From contig NZ_LGDY01000002.1 of NCBI RefSeq assembly GCF_001279525.1, forward strand, positions 185,210-249,209: 64,000 nucleotides of DNA. The letters run 5' to 3'. Below are positions 25,836 through 34,688 of the stretch, piece after piece. How positions within the stretch are numbered: the first letter of the stretch is position 1; every line of letters begins with the position of its first letter. The notes under the pieces were generated by a model. That model saw only the letters and a program-made list of their open reading frames with translations. It ran no database searches and was not told the DNA's origin. This DNA comes from Nocardia sp. NRRL S-836. Lineage in GTDB: Bacteria > Actinomycetota > Actinomycetes > Mycobacteriales > Pseudonocardiaceae. The translations under genes and the position numbers were made by a program.

Positions 25836-28607
25836 TCAGCCCAGCAACGTCGCCGCCGTCGGCTCGGTGATCAGGGCGGCGAACGTGTGGCGGTCCGCCC
25901 AGCGGCCGGTCACCCACGCCAGGGCTCTCGCGAGGCCTTCCGGGGTGTCGGTGGCGTGGGGGACGTCGGCCATCCACCAGTCGACGGCCACGCCGTCGAC
26001 CAGGAGGGCGTCGTGCACCACGACCACGCCGTCCGGGAGGGGGACCTCCAGCAGCTCGCAGGCCATGCGGACCGCGGCGAGGTCGTGCCACCCGACGATC
26101 TCGCCGATGTGGTCGGGCGAGCCCTCGAACTCCTCGGAGGCGAGAGCCAGGTCGAGGAGGTCGGCGAGGTCTTCCGACCCGTCGGCGAGCAGGACGCGGG
26201 ACGGGGGGACGACGCCGAGGAGCCAGGGGTGGTCGAGGACCACCACGTCGTCGGCGGGGACCACGGCGCCGGAGAGGACCCGGACGTGGGTGGGTGGGGC
26301 GAAGTCGCCGTCGGGGAGGGCGGCGTGGGCGCGCAGGACCACGGCGTCGGCGATGGTGCGGGCCGGGTCGGCCAGGCGGTCCAGGACCAGTTCGGCGTCG
26401 TCGTCGTCCGCGATGTCCAGGGTGGCGCGGACGCCGGCGGCGCGCAGGACGTGCTCGGGGAGCCCGAGGTCCGGTGCCGGGTCGAAGAGGCCTTCGAGGA
26501 GGGTGGCGTCGGGGAGGCGGTACTCGCGCGGGGGCTTGCCGGCCAGGGAGGCGTGGCGGGCGATCCACCAGCCGGTGTAGCCGTCGGGTTCGGTGACGGC
26601 GCGCCAGGTCAGCGGGTCGGCGGCGAGCAGGCGCAGGGCCGCGGGCCAGTCGGCGACCAGGTCGAGGTCGCGGACGGCGAGCACGCGGGCAGGTTCGTCC
26701 GGTGCGGACGACCACCAGGCCGGTTCGTCGGCGAGGTCGTGGTCGGGGCCGGCCGGTTCGTCGTCGACCACCAGGGAGAAGCCGTCGACCACGCCGAGCG
26801 CGACCAGGGCGGTGCGCGGGTAGGTGTCGGCGACGTCCTTGGACAGCACCGGGAACGCGTCGGGCTCCAGGACGCCGACCAGCGGCGAGTCCGGGAGCAG
26901 GAGCTCGTCGGCGCGGTGCCACTCGCCGGAGGCGTCGGGCAGGGCCAGTGCGCCGAGCCACGGTTCCTCGCCCGCGCGCAGGGCGGCGCGGTCGACCAGG
27001 CGCAGGACGGTGTCGATCAGGTCGTCGGCGTCGAGGCCCGCTTCGGCGTCCTCCAGGGAGCGGGCCACGTTCTCGCGCAGCGACGGGTCGGCGAGCAGCT
27101 CGGCGGCGCCTGCCTCGACGGCGCCCAGGCGGACCAGCAGCGGGTGGACGGCGTCCGGGTGGACGACGCGCAGGCCGGGCAGGGGGTCGTCGGCGATCAG
27201 GGTGGTGCGCGGGCCGGTCACCGTGCGGCCGTCGGCCAACGGCACGGGCAGCGACTGGAGGGCCTCGCGGACGTCCGGGTCGACCTCGGCCAACGGGGCG
27301 AACGCCGCGTAGACGTCGTGCCACCAGCCGGGGTCGCCGTCGACGCCCGCCAGCGCGGACACCACCTCGGTGATCGAGACGCGCGGGACCTCCAGCGCCG
27401 CCAGGGCTTTCGCGTGCACGGGCGCGGACAGCTCGGCGTCCAGCAGGCCGGGCAGCGCGTCCTCGACGAGCTCGACCAGCTCCTCGGAGCCGACGTCCAG
27501 GACGCGGGCGCGGGCGGGTGCGATCCACTCACCGGACGCCAGCGGCAGCCATTCGGCCTCCCGCAACGCGCGCAGCACGGCGGTGCGCAGCCGGTCGTCC
27601 ACTTCGGACAGCGGGAAACCGGGCAGCGGCACCAGCGCCGTGCGCTCGATGGCGGGAACGCGGGCGACCAGGGCCGGGTAGAGCGCCGCGGCCGACTCCA
27701 GCACCGACCACGCGGCGGCACCGGGCAGCACGCGGCGGCGCGAGGGTTCGACGGGCACGGTCGCGATCAGGCGGGCGGGCAGCGAGAGGCGCTCGTCGGT
27801 CGGCGTCGGGGCGTGCAGCACGTCCTCGCCGAGCCCGGTGTCGAGCGGGTACGCCCAGGTCGCGGTCCACTGCGGACGGTGTTCGACGCCCTGCACCAGT
27901 GCCGGCGGCAGCTCGCCGGAGGCCTGTTCGACCAGCCAGCGCGCCGAGCCGACGGTCACCACGCCGTCGGCGGTGACGAAGCGCTCCCACGACTGGGAGC
28001 CGATCTCGATGCGGCGCAGGCCGGGCAACGCCAGCAGCAGGTCCGGCACCTCGGCGGCGAGGTCGTCCAGGGACAGCTCGACGGTCAGCGGCAGCCGGAC
28101 CTCGGTCGTGAACCCGTCCGGCACCGGCTCGGCGCACGGCCACACCAGGCGCAGCACCGGCACGTCGCCGCCGCGTTCGGCGGCCAGCTCGGGGACCTCC
28201 AGGCGGGTCCGGGCGGCGGAGAACTCCACGCCGCCGGACGTCGAGACGACCCGCGGTGCGTCGGTCACGGCCAGCACGGCCGCGAACCCGACGCCGAACT
28301 GCCCGACACCTGACTCCTTGGCCGACGCCCGCAGCGACGCCAGCGCGGCCACGCCCGCGGCGGTCAGCGGCGCGCCGGTGTTCGCGGCCCGCAGCTCACC
28401 GTCCACCAGCGTGATCCGCAACACACCCGGCGTCGCACCGGCCGCGTCGGCGGCGTTCTGGGCAAGCTCGACCAGCAGGCGGTCACGGTAGCCGCCGATG
28501 CGGAGGTCCTCCTCCGCGTTCGCGTCCTCGCGGAAGCGGGTGGGCGAACCACGCCACGCGGCGAGGACCGAGGTGCGCAGGGCCTCGGTCCCGAACGGGT
28601 CGGTCAC
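25836..28607 (-). CDS. Hsp90-like (sacsin N-terminal type) GHKL ATPase
   Basis: A 923-aa protein. The N-terminal about 230 residues form a GHKL ATP-binding domain: N-box VELAQNAADAAG (Asn51), a G1-like VDGELRAANTGAPL and the lid region SGVGQFGVGFAAVLAV (100-115). No Hsp90 middle-domain motif is evident. The rest is Ala/Leu/Asp-rich with many Trp and Asp residues and resembles the annotated actinobacterial sacsin-N-type proteins. GTG 28607 overlaps the DUF3027 stop as GTGA, so the two are coupled. A chaperone-like role is only a guess. The GHKL call is firm; the rest is unknown. Confidence 0.8.
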   Translation of the reverse strand: MTDPFGTEALRTSVLAAWRGSPTRFREDANAEEDLRIGGYRDRLLVELAQNAADAAGATPGVLRITLVDGELRAANTGAPLTAAGVAALASLRASAKESGVGQFGVGFAAVLAVTDAPRVVSTSGGVEFSAARTRLEVPELAAERGGDVPVLRLVWPCAEPVPDGFTTEVRLPLTVELSLDDLAAEVPDLLLALPGLRRIEIGSQSWERFVTADGVVTVGSARWLVEQASGELPPALVQGVEHRPQWTATWAYPLDTGLGEDVLHAPTPTDERLSLPARLIATVPVEPSRRRVLPGAAAWSVLESAAALYPALVARVPAIERTALVPLPGFPLSEVDDRLRTAVLRALREAEWLPLASGEWIAPARARVLDVGSEELVELVEDALPGLLDAELSAPVHAKALAALEVPRVSITEVVSALAGVDGDPGWWHDVYAAFAPLAEVDPDVREALQSLPVPLADGRTVTGPRTTLIADDPLPGLRVVHPDAVHPLLVRLGAVEAGAAELLADPSLRENVARSLEDAEAGLDADDLIDTVLRLVDRAALRAGEEPWLGALALPDASGEWHRADELLLPDSPLVGVLEPDAFPVLSKDVADTYPRTALVALGVVDGFSLVVDDEPAGPDHDLADEPAWWSSAPDEPARVLAVRDLDLVADWPAALRLLAADPLTWRAVTEPDGYTGWWIARHASLAGKPPREYRLPDATLLEGLFDPAPDLGLPEHVLRAAGVRATLDIADDDDAELVLDRLADPARTIADAVVLRAHAALPDGDFAPPTHVRVLSGAVVPADDVVVLDHPWLLGVVPPSRVLLADGSEDLADLLDLALASEEFEGSPDHIGEIVGWHDLAAVRMACELLEVPLPDGVVVVHDALLVDGVAVDWWMADVPHATDTPEGLARALAWVTGRWADRHTFAALITEPTAATLLG

Positions 28608-29332
28608 TCCGAGACGTCCAGCTGCGCGTCGTCGTAGACCAGGTCGGCGACCGGGACCATCGGGCTCATGTCGACCTCGACCTGGGAGTGCGCGCCGCAG
28701 CCGTACTCGACGTGCACGACGTGGCCGTCGGCCGGCGCGATCTCGTTCGCGCAGACACCGAACGCGGCGCCGAACGCACCGGCCACGCGGGTGTAGAAGC
28801 CGCAGGTGCCGCAGTGCGCGGGGGCGGAGCGGGCCATGTCGGACCTCGGGCCGAAGTCGGAGGCCAGCCAGCGTTCGGCGGCGTCGAGGCGGCCCTCGCG
28901 GGACAGCACGCGCTCACGGCCGAGGCCGATCTCCAGCGCCACCTCCTCGACGGCCGGGTCGTCGGACCGGACGTGGCCGGAGACCAGGCGCGGGTCGTCC
29001 TCGCGGGCCGGGAACAGGTCGCCGACACCGAGGTCACCGGCGCGGACCCGTTCGCTCCAGGGCACCCACTCCGGCGCGACCAGCGCGTCCTGGCCGGGCA
29101 GCAGCACGACCTCGCTGACCGACACCGGGGAACCCTCGCCCGCGTAGGCGACGGTCACGGCCCAGTTCCAGCCGCGGTAGCCCGCGTGCTCGGCTTCGAA
29201 GAGGTGCGTCACCGAGAACTCGTCCTCGGCGGACACCCCGACATGTGCGCCGACGCGTTCCAACCCGGCTTCCTCCTGCGCGGCGGCGCGGGCGAGGTCA
29301 ACGGCGTCGGCGAGCAGTTGCGTGGCGTTCAC
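28604..29332 (-). CDS. DUF3027 protein with Cys-rich zinc-binding-like segment
   Basis: A 242-aa protein starting VNATQLLADAVDLARAAAQ. The C-terminal third has HCGTCGFYTR, FGVCANEIAPADG and YGCGAHSQVE, a Cys arrangement that could hold a metal ion and is typical of DUF3027. The central part (PEWVPWSERVRAGDLGVGDLFPA) is also conserved in the family. GTG 29332 is chosen because it gives the normal N-terminus; a longer frame to 29509 crosses the divergent gene. Translationally coupled to the Hsp90-like ATPase, so they may act together. No function is known to me. Confidence 0.85.
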   Translation of the reverse strand: MNATQLLADAVDLARAAAQEEAGLERVGAHVGVSAEDEFSVTHLFEAEHAGYRGWNWAVTVAYAGEGSPVSVSEVVLLPGQDALVAPEWVPWSERVRAGDLGVGDLFPAREDDPRLVSGHVRSDDPAVEEVALEIGLGRERVLSREGRLDAAERWLASDFGPRSDMARSAPAHCGTCGFYTRVAGAFGAAFGVCANEIAPADGHVVHVEYGCGAHSQVEVDMSPMVPVADLVYDDAQLDVSE

Positions 29333-29390
29333 GAACTGAATTGTGCCGCAGGACTTCGCGCGGACGAAAACTCGTGCCACCCTCCGTGGG

Positions 29391-30143
29391 GTGCGCTCAC
29401 CCGTCTGGCTGGTCCTCGTCGCGGTTCTCGCCGCCTGTTCGGCCCAACAGGAACCAAAACCGCAGGTAGAAGTTCTGCAAAAGATTCCGCACGACACGTC
29501 GGCGTTCACCCAGGGGTTGGAACTGGTCGACGGTGTCCTCTACGAGGGCACGGGCCTGGAGGGTCAGTCGACGATGCGGGCGCTCGACCCGGCGACCGGC
29601 GAGGTGCGCAAGAAGGTCGACCTGCCGCAGGAGCTGTTCGGCGAGGGCATCACGGTCGTCGGCGACACCGTCTGGCAGATCACCTGGCGCAACGGCGTGG
29701 CGATCGAACGCGACCGCCGGACGCTCGACGAGGTCCGGCGCGTGTCCTACGACGGCGAGGGCTGGGGCATCTGCCGTGACCAGTCACGGCTGGTGATGAG
29801 CGACGGCAGCGCGAAGCTGACGTTCCGCGACCCGAAGACGTTCGCGGCGACCGGAAGCGTGCAGGTCACGCGGGACGGCAAGCCGCTCACGCAGCTCAAC
29901 GAGCTGGAGTGCGTGGGCGGCAAGGTGTGGGCCAACGTCTGGAAGACCGACGAGGTCGTGCGCATCGACCCCGCCGACGGGAAGGTCACGAACACCTACG
30001 ACCTGTCGTCGCTGAAACCGCAGGGGGACGTGGACGTCCTCAACGGCATCGCGCACGTCCCGGGAACCGACGAGTTCCTGGTCACAGGCAAGAACTGGCC
30101 CACCATCTTCCGGGTGCGGTTCAACGGGATGGGGCAGGATTGA
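29391..30143 (+). CDS. Glutamine cyclotransferase-like lipoprotein (plant-type beta-propeller)
   Basis: A 250-aa predicted lipoprotein: signal peptide VRSPVWLVLVAVLAAC with a lipobox ending LAAC. The mature part is a propeller of the glutaminyl-peptide cyclotransferase family, with blocks FTQGLELVDGVLYEGTGLEGQS, GEGITVVGDTVWQITWRNG, LNELECVGGKVWANVW and VLNGIAHVPG. The family converts N-terminal glutamine to pyroglutamate; surface placement is predicted here. GTG 29391 is followed 4 bp after the stop by the MFS gene. It is divergent from DUF3027 across a 58-bp gap. Confidence 0.87.
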   Translation: MRSPVWLVLVAVLAACSAQQEPKPQVEVLQKIPHDTSAFTQGLELVDGVLYEGTGLEGQSTMRALDPATGEVRKKVDLPQELFGEGITVVGDTVWQITWRNGVAIERDRRTLDEVRRVSYDGEGWGICRDQSRLVMSDGSAKLTFRDPKTFAATGSVQVTRDGKPLTQLNELECVGGKVWANVWKTDEVVRIDPADGKVTNTYDLSSLKPQGDVDVLNGIAHVPGTDEFLVTGKNWPTIFRVRFNGMGQD

Positions 30144-30147
30144 CGGT

Positions 30148-31662
30148 GTGACGGGCGACCGCGGGTGGAGTGACGAACCGGCTCCGAAGCGCTACCCGTG
30201 GCAGGACGACGAGTACCAGCCGCGGCCGCGCCGCGGGGCGCCGTCCACGCAGGGGTCCGAGCACGGGTTCGAGCCCCCGCCGCGCCCGCAGAGCACCCGG
30301 CCGCTGCCGAACTCCGACCAGCAGACCACCCCGACGCCCAAGCCGCCGAAGAAGCTCACCGTCACCCGCGTCGCGTGGTTCCGGTCCAAGCAGCTCTCGC
30401 AGCAGGCGGTGGCGGCGTTCCGGCGCGCGGCCCACGCCGACGGCGCCGGGAAGTCCGGGATGTCGTCGGTCACCTACGCGGTGATGCTGAACTACGCGGC
30501 CGACGCGGCGATGGCCGTGGCGCTCGCGAACACGCTGTTCTTCTCCGCCGCGTCCGCGGAGTCCAAGACCAAGGTCGCGCTCTACCTGCTGATCACGGTG
30601 GCGCCGTTCGCGTTGATCGCGCCGGTGATCGGCCCGCTGCTGGACAAGGTGCAGCGCGGCCGGCGGCTCGCCCTGGCCGCGTCCTGCGTGCTGCGGATCG
30701 GGCTGGCGGTCGTGATGGCGCTGAACTTCGACAACTGGCTGCTGTACCCGGCGGCGCTGGGCAGCATGGTGCTGTCCAAGTCGTTCACGGTGCTCAAGTC
30801 CGCGATCACGCCGCGGGTGCTGCCGCCGGAGATCACGCTGTCGAAGACCAACGCGCGCATGACCGTCTTCGGGCTCGCGGCGGGTGCGGTGTTCGGTGCG
30901 TTCGCCGCGGGGTTCGCGAAGGTCTTCGGCTCGCCGGGCGCGCTGTGGTTCACCGCGGTGCTGTGCCTGGCCAACGCGTGGCTGTGCATGCGGATCCCGT
31001 CGTGGGTCGAGGTGACCGAGGGCGAGGTGCCCGCGGCGCTGCGGTCGCGCAACCCCGCCAGGCGGCCGATGTCGCGGCACATCGTGGTGTCGTTGTGGGG
31101 CAACGGTTCCATCCGGGTGCTGACGGGTTTCCTGACGTTGTTCGCCGCGTTCGTGGTGCGGGAGCAGACCGAGGGCGACGCGGTGCGGCAGCTGCTGCTC
31201 CTGGGCGTGATCGCCGGTGCCGCGGGCGTCGGCAGCTTCCTGGGCAACGCGATCGGCGCGCGCCAGCAGTTCGGCAAGCCGGACGAGGTGGTGCTCGGCT
31301 GCGTCGGCACGGCGCTGGCGGCCACGGTCGTCGCCGCGGCGCTGCCGGGCCTGGTGACCGCCGCGATCGTGGGGCTGCTCGGTGCCACGGCCTCCTCGCT
31401 GGCCAAGATCAGCCTGGACGCGGTGATCCAGGACGACCTGCCGGAGGAGTCGCGCGCGTCGGCGTTCGGCCGGTCCGAGACGATCCTGCAGCTGGCGTGG
31501 GTCTTCGGCGGTGCGCTCGGGGTGCTGCTGCCGCCGACGTTCTGGATCGGGTTCCTGGTGGTGGCGACGCTGCTGGCGCTCGGTCTGACCCAGACCTGGA
31601 TGCACCGCAACGGCACGTCGTTGCTCAGGCTCGTCCGCAGGCCGGCCCCGGCCACCCCGTAG
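30148..31662 (+). CDS. MFS-like membrane protein with Pro-rich N-terminal tail
   Basis: A 504-aa protein. The first about 70 residues are hydrophilic and Pro/Arg-rich (QPRPRRGAPST), then about 12 membrane helices of an MFS-type fold beginning SSVTYAVMLNYAADAAMAVALAN. It includes GPLLDKVQRGRRLAL and VIQDDLPEESRASAFGRSET. It starts 4 bp after the cyclotransferase gene. Position and layout fit the mycobacterial Rv0877 protein (from memory). No known substrate. Confidence 0.85.
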   Translation: MTGDRGWSDEPAPKRYPWQDDEYQPRPRRGAPSTQGSEHGFEPPPRPQSTRPLPNSDQQTTPTPKPPKKLTVTRVAWFRSKQLSQQAVAAFRRAAHADGAGKSGMSSVTYAVMLNYAADAAMAVALANTLFFSAASAESKTKVALYLLITVAPFALIAPVIGPLLDKVQRGRRLALAASCVLRIGLAVVMALNFDNWLLYPAALGSMVLSKSFTVLKSAITPRVLPPEITLSKTNARMTVFGLAAGAVFGAFAAGFAKVFGSPGALWFTAVLCLANAWLCMRIPSWVEVTEGEVPAALRSRNPARRPMSRHIVVSLWGNGSIRVLTGFLTLFAAFVVREQTEGDAVRQLLLLGVIAGAAGVGSFLGNAIGARQQFGKPDEVVLGCVGTALAATVVAAALPGLVTAAIVGLLGATASSLAKISLDAVIQDDLPEESRASAFGRSETILQLAWVFGGALGVLLPPTFWIGFLVVATLLALGLTQTWMHRNGTSLLRLVRRPAPATP

Positions 31663-31672
31663 GCTGCCTGAC

Positions 31673-32128
31673 GTGCGTCGACTTGCTTCCGTCCTGGCCG
31701 CCAGCGTTCTCGTGCTGACGGGGTGTGCGCTCCCCCGGCACTACCCGGAGGTCACCTTCCACGCGAACGGCAAGACCATCCAGGTGGAGCCCGCCGTCTA
31801 CTGCGATCTGGGCGGCGAGAACTGCGCCGAGCGGGCCCAGCCCGCGAAGCTGCGGGTCCCCGCGGGCAAGGTCGTGCAGATCTCGGTGGACGGCCAGCTC
31901 GCCGACGGGCTGTGGGAGGCCGTGTTCCTGTACCGCGACGCGGCGGGCAAGGAGCAGACCACGGGCACCGGGCTGCTGGGCAAGGGCGAGAACTTCACCT
32001 ACACGCTGTCGCTGCCGAACAAGACCGACCAGCTGCTGGGCATCGAGGTGCACGAGGCGGCCGCGGCGGTGCTGGAGACCGGTCAGCCGCTGCTGCGCGG
32101 GTACTGGGCGGTCGAGATCACGGCCTAA
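31673..32128 (+). CDS. DUF2771 lipoprotein
   Basis: A 151-aa predicted lipoprotein: MRRLASVLAASVLVLTGC, lipidated Cys at 18. The mature domain carries a Cys pair (VYCDLGGENCAE), PAGKVVQISVDGQLADGLW and NKTDQLLGIEVHE, fitting DUF2771. It starts 10 bp after the MFS stop, so the cyclotransferase-MFS-DUF2771 group is probably one operon. Its stop codon overlaps that of the convergent HD hydrolase by 4 bp. Function unknown. Confidence 0.85.
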   Translation: MRRLASVLAASVLVLTGCALPRHYPEVTFHANGKTIQVEPAVYCDLGGENCAERAQPAKLRVPAGKVVQISVDGQLADGLWEAVFLYRDAAGKEQTTGTGLLGKGENFTYTLSLPNKTDQLLGIEVHEAAAAVLETGQPLLRGYWAVEITA

Positions 32129-32709
32129 CGGCGGCCGAACGCCTCCCACCACTCGCTGGGCGCGATCCGCAGGGCGCTGTCGAGCAGCGCCTTGCCCGTG
32201 TCGGTGACCACGGCCGCCTGCATGGTCTGGATGAAGCGCTCCATCTTCGACACGCCCGCGGCCTGGTACTCCCGGGCCTGCAACAGCAGTTCGAGCTTGT
32301 CGGCGTCACGGGAGCAGCGCGCTTCCGGCGTGTGGCCGATGTCCTTCGCGGCCTCGTGCTCGGCGACCAACGCCTCGATGTGCGCGGCCAGCGGCGCGGG
32401 CAGGTGCTGGACCTGGTCGCGCGCAACGGCTTCCGGCGGCACCTTCACGTCGAGGTAGAGCTTGCCGACGTACGGGATGTCGCCGGTGCGCGCCTCCGGC
32501 ACGTCGTGGAACAGGCCCAGCGTCGCCGCCCGGTCCGGGTTCGCACCCTCCTGGACGGCGATCGCGTACGCCAGCACGCCCACCCGGAACGAGTGGGCGG
32601 CCACCGACTCGGGGTGCTGCACCCCGGCGAAGAGCCATCCCGCTCTGGGCAGGCGTTTGAGCTGGCCGACCTCGTAGCCGAACTCGACGATCCGATCCGC
32701 GTCAGACAT
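32125..32709 (-). CDS. HD-domain hydrolase (YfbR/HDDC2-like, possible 5'-nucleotidase)
   Basis: A 194-aa protein with an HD domain: HPESVAAHSFRVGVLAYAIA supplies the first His, LGLFHDVPEARTGDIPY the HD pair, and RDADKLELLLQA the last Asp, all predicted divalent-metal ligands. YfbR-like members remove phosphate from deoxynucleoside monophosphates; this specificity is inferred. ATG 32709. It ends tail-to-tail with the DUF2771 gene with a 4-bp overlap and sits 13 bp downstream of the cold-shock gene, so is probably cotranscribed with it. Confidence 0.87.
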   Translation of the reverse strand: MSDADRIVEFGYEVGQLKRLPRAGWLFAGVQHPESVAAHSFRVGVLAYAIAVQEGANPDRAATLGLFHDVPEARTGDIPYVGKLYLDVKVPPEAVARDQVQHLPAPLAAHIEALVAEHEAAKDIGHTPEARCSRDADKLELLLQAREYQAAGVSKMERFIQTMQAAVVTDTGKALLDSALRIAPSEWWEAFGRR

Positions 32710-32722
32710 GACGCCGATCCTT

Positions 32723-33124
32723 TTACGGATCGAGGTCCCGCGCCACCGCCCGGACGACCTCGGCGACGAGCTTCACGGTCTTCTTGTCCGACGGGTAGCG
32801 GCCGCGCCGCAGGTCGGGCTGCACCTTGTTCTCCAGCAGCTTGATCATGTCCTCGATCACGCCGTGCAGCTCCTCGGCGGGACGGCGGCGCGCCTCGGCG
32901 ACGGACGGCGCCGGGTCGACCAGGCGCACGGACAGCGCCTGCGGTCCGCGGCGGCCCTCGGCCATGCCGAACTCGATGCGCTGGCCGGCTTTGAGGCCGT
33001 CGACGCCGGGGGGCAGTGCGGACTTGCGGACGTAGACGTCCTCGCCACCGTCCTGCGTGACGAACCCGAAGCCCTTCTCCGTGTCGTACCACTTGACCTT
33101 GCCGGTCGGCACCGCGCTCACCAT
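32723..33124 (-). CDS. Cold-shock domain protein with helical C-terminal extension (CspB type)
   Basis: A 133-aa protein. The cold-shock domain (5-72) is [34 protein letters not shown]1 is KGFGFV, while the RNP2 region is VYVRKS where most cold-shock proteins have VFVH. The following about 60 residues ([27 protein letters not shown]) are a conserved alpha-helical extension also seen in the mycobacterial CspB of about 135 aa. It binds single-stranded RNA or DNA. Start ATG 33124; an upstream frame is longer but lacks family similarity. Confidence 0.9.
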   Translation of the reverse strand: MVSAVPTGKVKWYDTEKGFGFVTQDGGEDVYVRKSALPPGVDGLKAGQRIEFGMAEGRRGPQALSVRLVDPAPSVAEARRRPAEELHGVIEDMIKLLENKVQPDLRRGRYPSDKKTVKLVAEVVRAVARDLDP

Positions 33125-33236
33125 TCCCTTGCTCTTGCACAACGAACGCGCCCCAGGCGTACCCGAGACGCGTCCCACCAGAGTAGCCAGAAGACCAGGG
33201 CGAAGGCACCTCCGTTAGCGCGACTAGGCTCAGACC

Positions 33237-33437
33237 ATGACCGCTCCGAAGCTGCTGCCGCTGGCCATCGGCCTGTTCGCCGTCGGCGTACTGGCGATCA
33301 TCGCGGTCTTCGTGCTCTTCGCCACGGGCCACAGCGACCTGCCCGTGTGGCTGAACGTCGCCGCCACCTACCTGCCCGCGCTCGGCCTCGCGCTGGGGAT
33401 CATCGCCGTGGTCAGGAAGTCACGCCGGAGGTCCTGA
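33237..33437 (+). CDS. Small two-helix membrane protein
   Basis: A 66-aa protein, MTAPKLLPLAIGLFAVGVLA, with two membrane helices (about 6-29 and 37-58) and a basic C-terminus KSRRRS. It is divergent from the cold-shock gene and overlaps the end of the convergent HAD gene by 26 bp. No family recognised. Confidence 0.65.
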   Translation: MTAPKLLPLAIGLFAVGVLAIIAVFVLFATGHSDLPVWLNVAATYLPALGLALGIIAVVRKSRRRS

Positions 33438-34026
33438 GCCAGTCAGGGAACTCGCGCAGGTCCTCCAGCACTACCGCGGCACCCGCCTCGACCAGCTCGG
33501 CACGGCTGCACGGCCCGGTCACCACGCCCACGCCCAGCGCTCCCGCCGCCTCGGCCCCGCGCATGTCGCCGACGTGGTCGCCCACGTAGACGGCGGCGCC
33601 GTGCAGCTTGAGCGACTCGGCCTTGCCGGTGGACCACAGCTCGCCGTAGAGGTGGTCGACCTCCCAGCCCAGCGCGTCGAGGTGCAGCGCGGCGTTCTTG
33701 CGGTACTTGCCGGTGACGACCATGGTCTGGCCGCCGAGCTCGCGCACGCACGCCAGCGCCGCCGCGGCACCGGGCAGCGCGACGGTCGCGGGGATCACGA
33801 CGTCCGGGTAGAGCGCGCGGAACAGCGTGATCAGGTCCGGGATCTCCTCCTCGGGCACGCCCATGTCGCGGTAGATCATGTCGAGGGGCGGGCCGAGGTT
33901 GGCGGCGAAGTGCTCGCCGTCGAGGTCGTGGCCGGTGCGGACGCCGACCTCCGTCAGCACCGCGGCCATGCCGGGTCTGGGGTCGATGAGGGTCATGTCC
34001 AGGTCGAAACCCACGGTGAGCGGCAC
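33412..34026 (-). CDS. HAD-superfamily hydrolase (phosphoglycolate phosphatase-like)
   Basis: A 204-aa phosphohydrolase. Motif I FDLDMTLIDPRPG holds nucleophile and acid Asp, motif II is VVTGKYRKN, motif IV is YVGDHVGDMRGA. The cap region is small and helical. ATG/GTG choice: GTG 34026 gives VPLTVGFDLDMTLID, the family's start; longer frames cross the divergent TetR gene. Substrate unknown. It shares a 52-bp promoter gap with TetR. Confidence 0.85.
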   Translation of the reverse strand: MPLTVGFDLDMTLIDPRPGMAAVLTEVGVRTGHDLDGEHFAANLGPPLDMIYRDMGVPEEEIPDLITLFRALYPDVVIPATVALPGAAAALACVRELGGQTMVVTGKYRKNAALHLDALGWEVDHLYGELWSTGKAESLKLHGAAVYVGDHVGDMRGAEAAGALGVGVVTGPCSRAELVEAGAAVVLEDLREFPDWLRTSGVTS

Positions 34027-34044
34027 AGAACCCGACTCTACGTC

Positions 34045-34067
34045 TATACAAAATCCGCAACTGTGTA
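34045..34067. promoter_or_regulatory. Imperfect dyad between divergent HAD and TetR genes
   Basis: TATACA (34045-34050) and TGTGTA (34062-34067) are inverted with one mismatch and an 11-bp spacer in the AT-rich gap between the two divergent starts. It may be the TetR operator or a minus-10 region. Confidence 0.4.
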
Positions 34068-34078
34068 AAGCTGTCCGT

Positions 34079-34621
34079 GTGAGTGACATCACCGAGCTCC
34101 TGATCGAGGCAGGCGCTGAACTGCTGGCGGCGCACGGTTTCCACGGGCTGCGCATGATCGAGGTGGCCAGCCGCGCGGGGGTGAGCAGGCAGACCGTCTA
34201 CAACGAGTTCGGCAACAAGGAAGGGCTCGTGCAAGCGGTTGCCGCGCACCACACCGAGGAGTACCTGACCGGCATCGCGCACCGGCTCAGGCAGGACCCG
34301 GACCCGTGGGAGGCGATGCGGTCGGCGTTCCGCTTCACGTTCGAGCAGACCGAGCGGGACCGGCTCGTCTCCGCCGTGCTGACCGGGCAGGACGCCGAGG
34401 ACCTGTTGCCGTTCCTCACGATCCGCGGCCACCCGGTGCTGTTCCAGGCGACCGAGGTGATCGAGCGGCACCTCAGCGAGCACTTCCCCGGCAAGCACGT
34501 GCGGTTCACCGCCGAGACGACGGTGCGGCTGGCGCTGAGCCACCTGCTGATGCCCAGCGGTGACCTCGACAGCGCGATGGACGCCGTGGTGACCGTCGCA
34601 CGCACCACCATGGAGGCCTGA
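34079..34621 (+). CDS. TetR-family regulator
   Basis: A 180-aa regulator starting VSDITELLIEAGAELLAAHG. The recognition region is IEVASRAGVSRQTVYNEFGNKEGLV. The C-terminal part (SHLLMPSGDLDSAMDAV) is typical of TetR proteins. GTG 34079. It is divergent from the HAD hydrolase, with a 52-bp AT-rich gap as candidate operator. Target and ligand unknown. Confidence 0.88.
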   Translation: MSDITELLIEAGAELLAAHGFHGLRMIEVASRAGVSRQTVYNEFGNKEGLVQAVAAHHTEEYLTGIAHRLRQDPDPWEAMRSAFRFTFEQTERDRLVSAVLTGQDAEDLLPFLTIRGHPVLFQATEVIERHLSEHFPGKHVRFTAETTVRLALSHLLMPSGDLDSAMDAVVTVARTTMEA

Positions 34622-34628
34622 CCTGGGT

Positions 34629-34680
34629 GTCACGCGGGGGCCCCGCGTGACCTCCCGGGGAACGCGGGGCCCCGCGTGAC
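34629..34680. terminator. Two tandem palindromes between convergent genes
   Basis: GTCACGCGGGG...CCCCGCGTGAC (34629-34651) is followed by a second palindrome around ACGCGGGGCCCCGCGT (34662-34677), which then reads GAC. The pair lies 8 bp after the TetR stop and 9 bp before the oxidoreductase stop, so it probably ends transcription from both sides. Confidence 0.7.
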
Positions 34681-34688
34681 GCGGCGGG

